The notes: generated from the sequence alone by a model not told the origin. DNA of 64,000 nucleotides from Adiantum capillus-veneris (GCA_014529385.2 CM043942.1:22364991-22428990); one strand, 5' to 3'; positions 21,190-34,383 are shown, counted from the stretch's first letter. Translations and numbers: made by a program.

Positions 21190-24100
21190 CCGCTATAAGA
21201 CAGAGGGCACTGGAGCATGCTCATCACCACCCAACCATGCCCTATATAGGTCCTTAGCCTGCTAAACATAGGGACCCCCTTGACTGCATGTTCGTGCTGG
21301 CCCTTGGCCCTGCCCGGTCCTACCCTTGGCATGACATTACTCCCCCCTTGGAGAAGCGTTTTCGTCCTCGAAAACATGAGTGATGATACACTAATGTTTT
21401 CCATAGTGGCACCCTTCATGGATCCAATTGTTCGCTTGATCGGAACATGGTTCAGTAGGAGGCTCAATGAAACCAAGAGTAACATCATTGTTGTCCATTT
21501 GAAACCGTCTTGTGTTACCGAATCCTATCCAACATAGTGTGTAGACTCCATTTAGAACGCACACAAGCATGCTAAACAAGTTATCACAAACAAAGATGTA
21601 CCCAAAAGAGTACCTCTTTCCACTTTCCATAAAAGTAACTCATTGAAGTAACTCATCAGTCAAATTTAAGTCCTTGACTTAATATCTTCTCCTATCAGTA
21701 AACAACCCCACCATAACCAAAGTCATTGGTAAATAGGGATCATCGTTTCTGACAGCAGCGGAGGCTAAGAAATCAACAATGTTATGAATAACCATCTTGG
21801 TGGACTTGAAAGATCCACAAGCATCCAAACCAATCCATGACCTCTATTGGTGATTGGTAGATCCAAAAGGAATCTCATATAGAGATACTGCACATAGAGT
21901 GAAAAATGCTTCATAAGCAACCATTGTGATGAATATGCATGTTGTTTCAAATCAGCCTTTTCTAAACACTAGGGCCCATAACACCTAGTGTGCATGCATT
22001 TAGCAAAAAAAGATCCGAACTTGCATATGCATGATCATACTTGCCAATACTTATGGCGAATGTGATGTTCCTAGCACACATTAAAGAGGTGTGTAAATAG
22101 TTTTGAAAAAAAAAAAACTTTCTACTGCAATCATTTACAAGCCGTGCTGAAACATTTGAGCCATAATAGAAGGTGAAACATTAATCACTTCTAGGTACAA
22201 ACAATGAAACCTTTTCATTCACAACTCATACCCTTTCTATATGCATGAACAACCATCCGTTAATGTTGTTTATCCGTACTTGTAACCTTAAAAAGTTGTT
22301 CTGTGTATCCGACAAATTTTGGCCACTGAAATTGTTCCTGATATGACGTGCTAAAAATAGTCTAGAAAACAGATTTGACTAGCACATAAGGACATCGATG
22401 CGACACATAAATGAAGTAGCGGCAGTAGTGTTAGTCCCAGAGACTCATGTTTTCCACATGTGGAATATTTCTCAAGTAAGGATGTCCAAAAAAAGAACAT
22501 CTTTCAAGTACGAGATGTACTTGGGTGTGTAGGTAATTGTAAACACGCATGCGAAGTGCATGAGAGGGTCCCTCATTATCCATGCTCCACACTGGCTAAA
22601 CCAAACTCCTTGAGTTCTTGTCTCCCATGTGACCACATGTGCCAAATAAAACCCTACAAGTGGGTCAATAACTATGTAATGCAAAAATGTATTTTGGACA
22701 CTACAGCCTAAAATTCTTGGCTCTTAAATGACCTTGTCATCTCTCTGAATAGCAAAAATGGATGAAATCATTCAAGCTTATTCATCCAACTTGAAAAATT
22801 CAAGCAAAGCATATGCAAAAATGAAAATAAACCAAATTATATGCATACGTGAAGGCTGAACATAGTGTTCACTTACCTGTAGTCGAAGGCACCTTCCCAA
22901 ATTTCTTGCCTGCAAAGGCCTAGGAACACTAATTGAAAATCGGTGAAATTCAAGTAGTATTACACATGTAACTCTAGGTGTTTGCCTTTGCAATCCAAAC
23001 CCCTTGGTTAATATCTACATTATCAAACCCCTTGGTTAGACTTTACAGGGAAACTGCTCAACTAGCAGCCAATAGTAATTGAAGTCAACTTTGGAAGTTG
23101 AAATTGTCCACTACCTCTTGGCATCTTGTGGACTTCTTTCATTGAAAGTGCAAGTGTGAAGGTTCCAAGAATTGGCCATCACCACTTAATAAGTGATTTA
23201 TTCATCACGAACTGGGTCTTACTTCAAAATTATACTCGTATAGACACTCTTAGTGTTGTAGATGAAATAGGAGATCCACTCATGTTGGAATCGTATTCAC
23301 AATTGGATCTTTTCTAGACCCTAAAATCCATAATCTTGGGTTTTTGTGAACAGTCGTGCTGTCAGAAATGCTGGCTTCATCTATACACCTTGGTAGAGAT
23401 AAGCCCTTATGAGTTTAAAAAGTTCAAAAACTCAACTTGATCTTCACACTCAAAGGGAGTAGTGCTAAAATAACACCCAAAAAATTAGTAATGGAAAGAC
23501 TCTTGCTTGTCCATTAAAATCAATGGGTTCTCAACTGGATAGAGTCGTTTGATCTTGAAAGAAATCATTGATGGATTACACATAGATGGCTCTTAGCCAT
23601 TCCAAAATATGAGACTCTTAGCCCTGAAAAATGGATGGCGCTTAGCCCTTCATGTTACCATATCAACATAGAAAGATTTTAGTAACATCGTGCCTAATCT
23701 CACCTTTCCCGTAGAGAATTAGAAAGGAGAGAGAATATGATGGGTTGATGAAAATCTCGTATTCTATTGTATTGAATGACCCCTGCCCATGCCTCTGTGA
23801 AAACAATGGCTATGTGGTAGCTTATACTATAAGCGTACAATAGTGTACTTGTACCACACTCTCGTAGAGAGGGGTACCATAAGTCACATCTTGACCCACG
23901 TACCTTGTATGTGATCATGTGACTGTATCAGGGCGATGTAAGTAGGGCACTTTGCTTGTGTAACATAAACACAAGATGTTTTAAAATATCAATAGCTAAG
24001 CTCATCCTTGAAAGAGTCGGAAGTGTATCCAATAATGGGTGTTGTACATCCATTGTACTAGTATGCCATGCATACATAGAAAACAATACAATAATAAGCC

Positions 24101-24190
24101 CTTGAATTCAATGACATTCTCAACCATGTGAGCTTCTAGTATACGTGCCTTGCATGATCACATTGACATGGATACATCAGAGTCTTACAA
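21190..24190 (-). mobile_element. R1 decayed LTR retroelement, copy a
   Basis: It reads on the minus strand. From high to low coordinates it holds a non-coding or fully decayed body, a short protein remnant (LGFIEPPTEP... and a SRTK-like end near 21390-21500), a polypurine tract (reverse complement of ccccccttggagaag, about 21340-21360), and a U3 with a TATA-like ccctatatagg at about 21240. The sequence is closely repeated at 31685-34290 and, inverted, at 34890-41090. The end layout is Ty3/gypsy-like, but no RT or integrase is recognisable, so the lineage is open. Confidence 0.6.
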
Positions 24191-24869
24191 GATGGTGAGC
24201 GAGTTTTTTCAAGCAACGGAAGAAACGAGTGATTCCTTCAATATTTTTTTGTGAATAAGAGGGATTTTCAAAAGTGATAAGGGAAAAGAAAAAGTCATAG
24301 AGTATAACAAAGATATAATTAAAGAGACATTGCAAAACACATTTATAAACCACAAACTAAAAGATTATTACACACAAACCAATGTATATTAAGTAACATG
24401 ACAATGCCTTTTCAAACAATATAGTAGGATAACGGAATTGTGGGCCAATGTGAGAATGGGCCTTGAAAATAGCCTACGTTTCCATGGGGTGCTGGTAGGA
24501 CAACTATAGCCCATTAGAAAGAAGAATTATTTCTTTGCTATCCCACAGACACATCCTAAGGTTACGTTCAGGGGTGTTTCCTCTATGTCTCTTTCTTTGA
24601 TTGGCAAAGCAAGTTTATGATGATTGTCAAGCCTACCAGTTGTTGGGTTCCCTTAGAATGGCATGGTCTTCCATCTTGTATTTGTGCAAGAAGTACAAAC
24701 ACATAGATTCAAGCAATTTGAAAGTGAAGATGTAGCATACAAAAGAACTGATAGGAAATTTTGGGTTAGACCTTTCTATGCACTTGCGTCCACCCTTTGT
24801 GAACCTAATTTCTTCATCTAAACTTAGACTAAGTACCAATATATTTTTTATGACAACCTCGAGTGGTAT
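24191..24869. other. Unassigned
   Basis: No gene recognised; the weak minus-strand ORF at 24633-24839 has no identifiable domain. Confidence 0.3.
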
Positions 24870-25453
24870 TATAGTCGCTCTGATTTAATGTGGATGATGA
24901 GTGTTAATTTATAGTTGCATTCTCATTGTGTACAATTTCTCTCGTTATTTTGGGCCTTTCAACTATTTGTGCTTTTGTTAAAGTTTATCTATAGCCATGT
25001 ATAGCCTGCACATATTCTAGTTGAAATCACCCCAACAACCAATAGAGTAGGTCCTTTCATGCCCCACTTAAACAACACAATCTTTCTACTCCTGCCTACC
25101 AGTTCTGTGTTGTAAGCGAACAAAAAGGATGGTGCTCACTTCCTCTTTGCATGTGTATAAGGCTAAATAGCTTGTTTTCTAAGAGAAAACCAACCAACAT
25201 ATGTAATTCTCCCCATCAATTACTACTCCTATCAAAGTCAATTGCTACATGTACTGTTGGAAATCTACCACTACATGATTGGCCCCTTTAACCAACACTT
25301 ATCACCATTGCCAATCACATCTTGCCTCGTATGCATATATATAGCCGATAAAATATTCGTGCTCTCTACAAGTGAGGCAGCTCTCATCTTGGCCAATCTC
25401 TATAAAAGAAACTTCACCCCACTGCCATTTGAGGTGGTCGTCTGAGGTGCCAT
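24870..25453 (-). pseudogene. gag: Remnant of a retroelement gag
   Basis: On the minus strand an ATG at 25451-25453 begins MAPQTTTSNGSGVKF. Further on a block reads like the gag motif 'DGENYxxW' with substitutions. Many stops follow. A tRNA-iMet-type primer site lies just upstream (25475-25486), as expected for a copia 5' end. Decayed beyond function. Confidence 0.5.
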
Positions 25454-25474
25454 CTAGGCAGTTAAATCAGAGGG

Positions 25475-25486
25475 GCTCTAATACCA
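25475..25486 (-). other. Primer-binding site, initiator tRNA-Met type
   Basis: Minus-strand TGGTATTAGAGC, one mismatch from the canonical site. The 5' LTR of this remnant should extend to higher coordinates from about 25491. Confidence 0.65.
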
Positions 25487-25756
25487 TCTGGAGTTGTCAT
25501 CAATAGAAGTAGCCCAAAATAGAGTGACGGCCTTTGCAGCCCTCTAAAATAGCACTCATCATCGCTAGAACGCGTCTGCGCCAACGAAGACTACTTTGGA
25601 GTATGTGGTACAATTTTTGAAAATAAAAAGAAGAGGAGAATTAAGAGAGTTTCTTCTGATACTAGCAACGTAAAATGGTCAAACTCTAGTTGGATGGTCA
25701 CGCTAACCACTAGATGGTGGCACATGCGCATGCGACAAGTGTGTGGTGAAGGTTAG

Positions 25757-25758
<2 letters not shown>

Positions 25759-25843
<85 letters not shown>
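25759..25843. repeat. (CT)n microsatellite, 85 bp
   Basis: Perfect CT run. Confidence 0.95.
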
Positions 25844-25845
<2 letters not shown>

Positions 25846-25958
25846 GAAGGTTGCATGGAAGGGCGCTCTGTCTCTGCGCTATGATGCACATTATTGCAAC
25901 ACTCTTTTTCTCTCTACAAGTTATTATTGAAGAAAACCATGACGGGTTGTAGCCTGGG

Positions 25959-25960
25959 CC

Positions 25961-26007
<47 letters not shown>
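25959..26007. repeat. (CT)n microsatellite, ~49 bp
   Basis: CT run with one CCC interruption. Confidence 0.95.
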
Positions 26008-26012
<5 letters not shown>

Positions 26013-26630
26013 AGTATCAAGAACCATATTTTACTGACTTGTTAATAACCCACACAATATTGACTCTATTGAAATTGTTTAAGCTTTTGAACACTACTTG
26101 AATCCAACCCTTGAATAAGTTGAGTTTCTACAATTTCCTATTTGAAATGTCAGAACAAGTCCTTTGCAAACCAGGATCTATGTTATCCTTATTTAAAGTT
26201 CTCTAGATAGCAATTGTTGCAAAACTACAAAGTCCAAGGGCTGCTCCTATAGCTACAAAAAGTGGGTAGACCTCAAGTCGGATCGAGCGATTGTCTCCAC
26301 CCATTTTAATTCCTTGCTTTTGGTGCTACTAATGTTGACACAATCTACGAGGACTTTGTGTGAGCAGTGTTACTAGATATTAGGTAGCTTCAATATTTGA
26401 TTTTTAAAAAAATCTAAAAACCTCATGCATTAGTTCTGTTTGCGAACACTACTAGAACCAACCCGCAGCGGCGTGGACTGGTTTCGACAGCTTACACACA
26501 AGGTTAAGGTGGAGGCAACACATGGTGGTAAGAGGGGTACTGCAATTGAAGAAATTTTTTTTGGCTTGAGCAAACACTACTAGAACCAGTCCGCACATTC
26601 ACCTGAAACCATGAGTAGGTTGTTATTTGA
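26008..26630. other. Unassigned; two CACTA-like motifs
   Basis: cactactagaacca at 26447-26460 and cactactagaaccagtccgc from 26575 lie 128 bp apart in direct orientation. They resemble CACTA transposon ends, but no inverted partner was found. Nothing else recognised. Confidence 0.3.
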
Positions 26631-27215
26631 GGGATATTCTAGCAGGTTGTTATGCAAGCTGCAATGAGGCTAAAATTGCTTTTCTACATAAAGAACTGGA
26701 ATCAAAGATTATTCATGAGGAAGATGATATGGACACTTTCCTTGCTGGTGTCAAGGATATCAATGAGCAACTTATTTCTGTAGGTGAAGTCATTTCAGAC
26801 AGTTCCCTTGCGCAAATTGTTCTTGATACCTTACCAAATTCTTACCAGACTTTTGCTAGTACTTGGAGACTTATGACCCAAGGAAATCTTGAAGTTGTCA
26901 AGTTTGATGTATTATGCACATTGCTGTTGCAAGAGTCACTTTCAGAAAAAACAGCACTAGGCAGCGTGCAGTTGAACAGGCTTTTATTGCTTCTCAAAGA
27001 AAGGGTGGTAACAACAATGCAGCCACTTCTTATGGTTCTGCTGTGAGTGGCAAAAATTATGTTCCTAATGCTTCTGTTGGCAGCAATTCGTATCGAAATT
27101 CTGGTGATAAGGGCAAAAAGAAGATGCGTTGCCATTATTGTAAAGCAAATGATCACTTGATCAAGCAGTGTCCTAAGTTGAAGGCCAAAGAGGCTAAGAA
27201 GAAAGAGGGTGGTTC
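26631..27215 (+). pseudogene. gag: copia gag, N-terminally truncated
   Basis: It covers the UBN2-type gag segment (LAGCYASCNEAK... DINEQLISVGEVI... WRLMTQGN) to about 26925. After a frame change it continues through a Ser/Asn/Gly-rich linker to the zinc knuckle CHYCKANDHLIKQC (about 27130-27171) and a basic EAKKKEGG region. It would coat the RNA in particles. The missing start and the frameshift disable it. Confidence 0.8.
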
Positions 27216-27801
27216 CACTACAAATGCAACCATTGTTGAGTCTTCTGTGAAAGGAGACTGTGTTGCTGATATTGATGCAGAATGGGCCTTTAGTGTAGAG
27301 TGCACTTACAATCCTGCTATCCATGATTCATGCTGGTTAGTTGCTGCAGATTCACATGTGTGGTATTTTGATAGTGGTGCTACAAAGCACATTACCCCAC
27401 ATCGTGAATTGTTCACCTCTCTCGAGTCTATACCTCATGGGAATTCAGTCACTTGTGCCAATAATGCCCCTTATCCGGTTCAGGGAGTTGGAAAGATTGT
27501 GCTTGCTGCTGCAAATGGAATTTCTTTCATACTTGTTGATGCACTTTATGTACCTGGGATCAAGAAGAATATTTTATCTGTATCTACACTTGCTAAACTT
27601 GGACTTGTAGTCAAATTTGTGGATAACAGATGTACAGTTCATGATCTCAATTTTGGTGATGAAATTGTTGCATCTGGCCTTTTGTGCCATGGGCTGTATA
27701 AGAGCACTTTGTATGACAAGTGTGAAAAAAATTTTGCAAATGCAGTTGCAGATTCAAGGGCCCAAATGAAAAACTTTGGCATGCACGTTTTGGGCATCTG
27801 A
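27216..27801 (+). pseudogene. copia protease and pre-integrase start
   Basis: Open frame with the retropepsin active site WYFDSGATKHIT (near 27362-27397), which is intact here, and the flap/ALYVPGIKKNILSVS motif typical of copia proteases. It ends after CEKNFANAVADSRAQ, where the frame changes into the GAG-pre-integrase domain. Confidence 0.8.
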
Positions 27802-27812
27802 ATTTTTCCAGT

Positions 27813-28655
27813 TTGCTACGTTTGCAGAAATCTGATATGGTTGCTTCTTTGCTGCCTCTTGAAGCACCTGTCAAACATGTTTGTGAAGGATGTATTTTGG
27901 GTAAAATGCAATGTTCTAAGTTTCCAAAGGATGGTTCAGTTAGGGCCACATGTAGGTTGCAGCTTGTGCATAGTGATGTTTGTGGGCCCATGCAAACACC
28001 GTCCTTGGGAAATTACCTGTACTTTGTGACTTTCATTGATGATTACTCCAGGCATGCATGGTTATTTCCGCTTAAAGCAAAGTCCGAAGTTTTTATGTGC
28101 TTCAAACAATTTCTAGCTATGGCTGAAAATGTATTCAAATGTACTATGAACACCCTCCGTTTCGATCAAGGGGGGGAGAATACGTCTCATGAATTTAATG
28201 CATTTCTGGCTAGTTGTGGGATAAAACACTATTGTACAGTGCCTTATGCGCCTCAGCAAAATGGTGTTGCTAAGAGGAAAAACAGGTCACTTATGGAAAT
28301 GGCATGATGTATGGTCAAAAGTCAAGCTTTTCCGCATTCTTTTTGGCTTGAGGCCATCATGTGTGCCACTTATGTACTAAATAGGTGTCCTACAAAAGCT
28401 TTTACTCCATATGAAGCATGGCATGATAGAAAGCCTTCTATTGAGCACATGCATGGTTGTTTGGCATATGCTTTGGTGCCACAAACACAACATAGAAAAT
28501 TGGATGATAAGGCTGTCAAATGTATTTTTGTTGGTTATAGTGCTGAAAGCAAAGATTACAGATTGTATCATCCGCAAATAAAGTGTATATTGGTTTCACC
28601 GGATGTAGTGTTTGTGGAAGATTCTGTTCAGCCCTTGCTCATGTACTACAGATAG
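27813..28655 (+). pseudogene. copia integrase
   Basis: Begins within the zinc-binding region (C-EGCILGKM). The catalytic core shows LVHSDVCGPM (first Asp), the second Asp position as RFDQGGENT, and AKRKNRSLMEMA, where the catalytic glutamate of the usual ERKNRS motif is replaced by Lys. A TGA at about 28306 interrupts the frame. The segment from 28311 has the copia-typical WLEAIMCATYVLNRCP and the EHMHGCLAYALVP block. Confidence 0.82.
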
Positions 28656-29694
28656 TAATGTAAGCTCACAGGACATTTATGACACTTTGTTGCCTCGTTT
28701 TAGTGGTTGAAGTTCGAATGTAAATTCCAATGAGGCAAATGTACAAGCTATGGGGGTTTCCAAAAATGTTACCGATCAGCCTATTACTGATGCAGATGTA
28801 CATGATGTACTTGATAAGGAAAGGGCTGAAAATGAGCAAGCTAGAGGTATGCCAAAATGGCTGGTGCACACTTTGCGTGACAGTAAATTGGATGCACCTT
28901 TGTCTAGTCGTACTCGTTCAAGGCTCTCGCCATGCATCTTATGCATCAGATTGTTATGCTTTGGCTGTGTCTAGCTTACATGATGTTGAGGAACCTCTAT
29001 CTTTTGATAAAGCACAAAATTCAAAAAATTGGATGGCTGTCATGCAATCAAAATATGATGCACTAATAGAAATTGACACATGGACTTTATGTGATTGGCC
29101 TCCTGGCAAAAAGGCCATTGGTACGAAGTGGGTTTACAAGGTGAAACGCAAGCCGGATGGTGAGATCGATCGCCATAAGACTCAACTTGTTGCAAAGGGG
29201 TATGCACAGCAAAAAGGCATAGATTATGAAGAGACTTTTTCTCCCACTTGTCGTACGACTACTGTGCGTTTTCTATGTGCATTGGCAACTCATTTGGTTG
29301 GGATGTACATCAATCATACATTTTTACTGCTTTCTTGAATGGTGACATATTTGAGGAAGTTTATGTAACGCAACCTCGCGGTTTTGTCATAAAAGGACAA
29401 GAGGACAAAGTGTGCAGATGTAAGAAGGCTTTGTATGGGTTGAAGCAATATCCTCGTGCTTGGTATGAGAAAGTTGACACTCATTTGGTCAAACAAGGCT
29501 TTCGTAACAGTCCAACAGAAAGCACATTGTATGTAAAGTGTGAGGGTGATATACTTCTCATTGTGGTTCTTTATGTAGATGATTTGCTAATCACTGGACC
29601 AAATGAGAGACATATTGCTGAGGCTAATTTGAATGCTACTTTCAAGATGAAAGATTTGGGGCTATTGCATCATTACTTGGGTATACAATTTTAG
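28656..29694 (+). pseudogene. copia reverse transcriptase
   Basis: Frames alternate between 28656 and 29270. Recognisable blocks in order are [52 protein letters not shown], then in the next frame ALYGLKQYPRAWYEK and the active site LYVDDLLITG (about 29569-29598), intact. The frame stops at TAG 29692-29694, at the position of Lys/Gln in the sister copy. Confidence 0.85.
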
Positions 29695-29715
29695 CAGTGT
29701 GATGGTGGTATTGCC

Positions 29716-30359
29716 TTGTGTCAAAAAAGTTACATAGAGACATTGCTATATAAGTTTAGACTTGAGGATTGTAAACCTATTGCCACTCCCATGGAAACGG
29801 GTTTGAAATTGAATTTTCATGATGCTGGTGATCCTGCAGATGTCACTCTTTACCAAAATGTTGTTGGATGTCTCATTTATGTATGCAACACGAGGTCGGA
29901 TATTCAGTTTGCAGTCTCACAGGCTAGCAGATTTATGCATAGCCCAGGGTATAAGCATTGGCAGGTTGTCAAGAGGATTTTCTGCTACCTTAGTGGCACT
30001 TTACATCTTGGCTTGTTTTATCCCAAGGGGGATCATTTCCGCCAGACTAACATGCTTTTTCGGACTCAGATTGGGCTGGTTGTTTTGACACGCGAGTGTC
30101 CACAAGTAGTTTTTGTTTCATGCTTGGCAGTTCATGTATATCATGGTTGAGCAAGAAGCAACCTACTGTGGCCACTTCGAGTTGTGAGGCTGAGTACAAG
30201 GCAGTCTTCACAGCTACGGTTGAGTGTGTATGGCTTAGACGCCTTATGGCTTATGTGCCAACACAGGACAACCTTGCAGATCTTTTCACAAAGGCATTGT
30301 CTCGTGAGAAGCTCGAAGATTTCCACAGAGCTTTGGGCTTACTCTCCTTTGTGGATTGA
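29716..30359 (+). pseudogene. copia RT end and RNase H with internal deletion
   Basis: It carries CQKSYIETLLYKF and the RSDIQFAVSQASRFMHSPG block. After a frame change near 30080 comes ATSSCEAEYKAVFTATVECVWLRRLMA. That runs directly into YVPTQDNLADLFTKAL. About 55 residues present in the other copy are missing between these, including the YTDRQSA catalytic-Asp segment. The join keeps the frame. Confidence 0.8.
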
Positions 30360-30367
30360 TCATGTCC

Positions 30368-30532
30368 TTAGGAGGTTTTCCCTCTTTAGGACGTTTTCCC
30401 CCTCGTGCATTGTATATACGTTCACTCTAGGGCTATCTACCTTTTCATTGCACACTAAGTAATACCCTCTCTATTGTGTGCCTTGAGCTTCCTTCATCTT
30501 CTCCAAGCTGTGTGCGTTTATCTGCAACCCTA
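30368..30532 (+). repeat. Partial 3' LTR of copia copy 1
   Basis: It matches, in opposite orientation, the inner and distal parts of the LTRs at 54862-55088 and 59817-60023. Landmarks are gtgcattgtatata, cattgcacactaagtaa, gcaaccctaattcc. The first ~60-90 bp of the LTR are absent. Confidence 0.8.
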
Positions 30533-30537
30533 ATTCC

Positions 30538-31684
30538 CTGTGTGTGTGTGTGTGTCTCTCTCTCTCTCTCTTGCAAACACTATAGGCCTCATGGCCTAGG
30601 CCTTATACCCCCCATTCTCAGCTGCAGCCCTTACTTACAGGTTCATTGAGCACCACGTGGTAGCTGTAGGAGGATTTTGAGCTCCAAGGGATTGGAAAAT
30701 TTTTCCCTCGATCTTCAAAGCCTTACTTCTTTCCGTCCATCGATCGGATCCTCAAGCCGCAAGGCCCCACATGTAGACCCGACTTGTGAATTTGTCTCAT
30801 ATCGACCTCGCTCTTTTGTAACTTGACAGGCCCTCCAACCATTGCGACCAAAAACCGGAAAAATTCTTCTGGCGTCACCTCACTGTCGCTCGGCACAAGC
30901 TTCATCTCGCAACAATAATTCACTGTTCGGGTATCCGATTGGCAAGCAGCGACTTCGTGCCAACAATATATGAAGTGTTCTACCCTTCAAAACTTGGTCG
31001 AGCAAAAAATGATGCCCGATGGCCCGTCCTCCAATGCAATCAACCCGGCCCATAACTGGGCCCCCGGTAAATCTTCTGATGGCCATAACTTGGCCTTCGC
31101 CGCTCCGATTCGCAATCCGAAAGGATTGGCATGGTTCATAACTTGAGGTTTACACATCTATCTAATGGCATCCACTCTGGCCTTCTGTCCTCAGCTACCC
31201 TTTCCGTCTCAGATATGCTAAACCTTCTAACTTCAAAGTGCAATATCTTCCACATCGGGGCTCCATTTGGAGAGCCATCTGGACAAGCTTGTAAATCACT
31301 TCAAGCACCACAATATTGGCCTATGAGACCACTTTTTGACAATCATCACTGCATCTTGGTTTGCAAGCATCAACCTCATTTGATGGCCCCAAAACCACAA
31401 TTAGCATACATTCCAATCATCTCTTGACGTCATAGCAGAATCTGGTCTAAACCATCAGTTTGGCAAGACCTTGAAAATACAGACAGATCCTCGTCTTTCA
31501 CCCTGTGCCACAAAGCGGCACGTGATCCATCCCCCCTAAATTTGCACATCCTCCGGTATGTGCCAATCTTTATTTAAACTTTGAAGCAAAAACCTATAAA
31601 CACATAACCACTACCCCACTACGTGCATGCTTTGAAAAAAATTCCAACCTGCAGCTTCATTAGAATATGCCTGAAAGGCATAGG
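30538..31684. other. Unassigned, relatively GC-rich
   Basis: After short TG and CT runs (30540-30572) comes 1.1 kb with no convincing ORF. The part near 31010-31100 is GC-rich with repeated ggccataact motifs. It could be U3 of an unknown LTR; not demonstrated. Confidence 0.3.
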
Positions 31685-34290
31685 GAACTAGAACCTGCTC
31701 ATCACCACCCAGCCATTCCCTATATAAACCCTTGGCCTGCTAAATATAGGGACTCCCATGACTGCATGTCCGTCCTGGCCCTTGGTCGTGCCTGGTCCTA
31801 CCCTTGACATGGCATTACTTCCCCCTTGGAGAAGCGTTTTTGTCCTCGAAAACAAGAGTGATGATACAATGATGTTTTCTATAGTGGTATCCTTCATGGA
31901 TCCAACTGTTTGGTTGACTGGAACACGTTCAGCAGGAGGTTCAATGAAACCAAGAGTAACATCTTGATTTTTCACATTGTTGTCCATTTACGACCATCTT
32001 GCGTTACCGATTCCTATCCAATCATAGTGCGTAGACTCCATTTAGAACACACATGAGTATGCAAAACGAGTTATCACACAAAGATGTACCCTAAAGAGTA
32101 CCTCTTTTCACTTTCCATGAAAGTAACTTGCAAACATAACTCATCAGCCAAGTTTAAGTCCTTGACTTGTTTTCCAATTTCAGCAATAAACAACCCCACC
32201 ATAACTAGTGTTCAAGGTTGAGAACTTGATTTATACATGAAGAGACTACACCTAGTCACAAACATGCTTTAACTTATGGTAAGCAAACTCCAAGTAGAGC
32301 AATAAATGCTTACTAATTGGATTGCTTAGTTCTAATGTACGCACTTTGCATATCCTTCAGCACAAGATTACACTTTGTAATCTGCCTATCCCCTTGGATA
32401 ACTGACAGTACTGAGATGTTTTCCCCATGATTTACAGACAGTCTTCCCAGATGGCCCGTAGATGGGGATCACAATATCATACAACATTGCTGAGCTAACA
32501 ACAATGTCTTGATGAATAACCATCTTGGTTAACGTGAAAAATCCACAAGCACCCAAATCGAGCCATGACCTCTATTGGTGATTGGTAGATCCAAAAGTAA
32601 GCTCAGAGAGATACTGCACATAGAGTGAAAAATCCTTCATAGGCAACGGATGTGATGAATATGCATGCTTCTCCAAATCAGCCTTTGCTAAACACTAGGG
32701 CCATAACACCTAGTGTGCATGCATTTAGGAAAAAGCAAATTTGAACCTGTATATCCATGATTAGCTTTGCCAATACTTATGGTGAATGTGATGCTCGTAG
32801 CACACATTAAAGAGGAATGTGAATAGTTCAAAAAAGAAACTAAATACTGTCTGGTGCAATCATTTGCAAGCCTTGCTAAAACGTTTGAATCATAATAGAA
32901 GGTGAAACATTAATCACTTCTAGGGACAAACAATGAAACTTTTTCATTAACAACTTAGAGCCTTGCTATATGTATAAAAAACCATCCGTAATGTTGTTTA
33001 GCAGTACTTATACCTGAACAAGTTATTCTAAGTATCCGACAATTTTTGGCCACCGAAATTGCTCCTGATATGTCATGCTAAAAATCTGATCTAGAAAATA
33101 GATTTGACCAGCACATAGGGAGTTTGTCATGACACATACTTGAAATAATGGGCTTCAGTGTTAGTCTAGAGACTCATATTCTCCACATGTGGAATATGTC
33201 TCATGTAAGGATGTTTAAAAAAGAACATCCTTCAAGTACAAGATGTACTTGTGTGTGGAGGTAACTCTAAAGACTCTGAGACAAGAGTGAGAGGGACCCT
33301 CATTCATTGCTCCACATTGGCTAAACCAAACTCCTTGAGTCCCTAGACCATGTTGTATCCCATGTGACAACATGTGCCAAATTGAATCTGACAAGTGGAT
33401 TCATAACAACATAATGTACATTGGACACTATGGCCCAAAATACTTGTTTCGACATGCCCTTGGCATGGCCCTGGGGATTGAACTGAAAGTTCAGTTACCC
33501 GTATTCAAATGCACAGGAGCACGTCTCCCACCTGTGAAAAAACCAAGAAACATTGCACTAAAAACCTTGGGTGTTGCCTTCGCAATCCAAACCCGTTGGG
33601 TAGAATCTACATAGTCAAACCCCTTGGTAAGACCCTTTATAGAAACTGCTCAACTAGCAGGTAACGATAACCAACATAGTTAACTGTGTACAGATGATGA
33701 GAATCAACTTGAAAAGTTGAATTTTTCCGCTACCCCATGATAGATTGCGGAATTCTTTCCTTGAAAGTATAACGGGAATAGATCAAACTATGATCCTCAA
33801 TGCCTATGTGGTGATTTAGTAAGCACCCGCGGGGTCTTACCCCAAAACAATGCGTCCATAGACACTCGTAGTGCTATAGAGAGATCAGGAGATCCACAGA
33901 AGTATAAAGCCTACCTCTTATGGACAGCCATGCTGTCGCAACGGTTTGTTGCATATAAAATACAGGTAGAGATCATCTGAGTTGAGTTTATGGTTATCAA
34001 AAACTCAACTCGAATGTCACACTGAAAACATGTTGTGCAAAAATGACACCCTAAACATCCGTAATGACAAGACTCTTGCTTGTCCATTAACGTCGTTGTG
34101 TACTCCACTGGGTAGATCTGTTCGATCTTAAGAACAATCACCCAAGGAATGCCAACAGTTGGATCGTACTCGAGATCTGACAATGACTATTAGCCAGCAT
34201 GTGTGGCTCATAGCCCTTATGGCAATTAGTGTTCAATCAACGAAACGATGAAGACTAATGTAGAGGGCGTCTTGCCCAATTTCTAGCTAA
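31685..34290 (-). mobile_element. R1 decayed LTR retroelement, copy b
   Basis: Parallel to 21190-24190 along most of its length, same orientation. It includes the TATA-like ccctatataaac (31722), the reverse-complement polypurine tract near 31820, the LGFIEPP remnant near 31910-31960, and the ctcaactagcag block at 33650. About 400 bp shorter at the 5' (high-coordinate) end than copy a. Confidence 0.6.
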
Positions 34291-34379
34291 GAGTTAGAGC
34301 ACCTTGGCTCATGCTGACTCGCGAGCAAAACATGTATCAAAAGATTCTTTAAAAATTTTATTTATTCTTTGAGAGAAAT

Positions 34380-34383
<4 letters not shown>

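Larger units (their letters stand above)
26631..30537 (+). mobile_element. 5'-truncated Ty1/copia retrotransposon (copia copy 1)
   Basis: It has copia gene order: gag, protease, integrase, RT, RNase H. It is collinear with the complete minus-strand copy at 54862-60023. The 5' LTR, primer site and roughly the first 130 gag codons are missing: homology begins at ggatattctagcaggt. The polypurine tract and start of the 3' LTR are also gone; only the last ~165 bp of the LTR remain (about 30368-30532). At least four frame changes and several stops are present. Confidence 0.9.
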
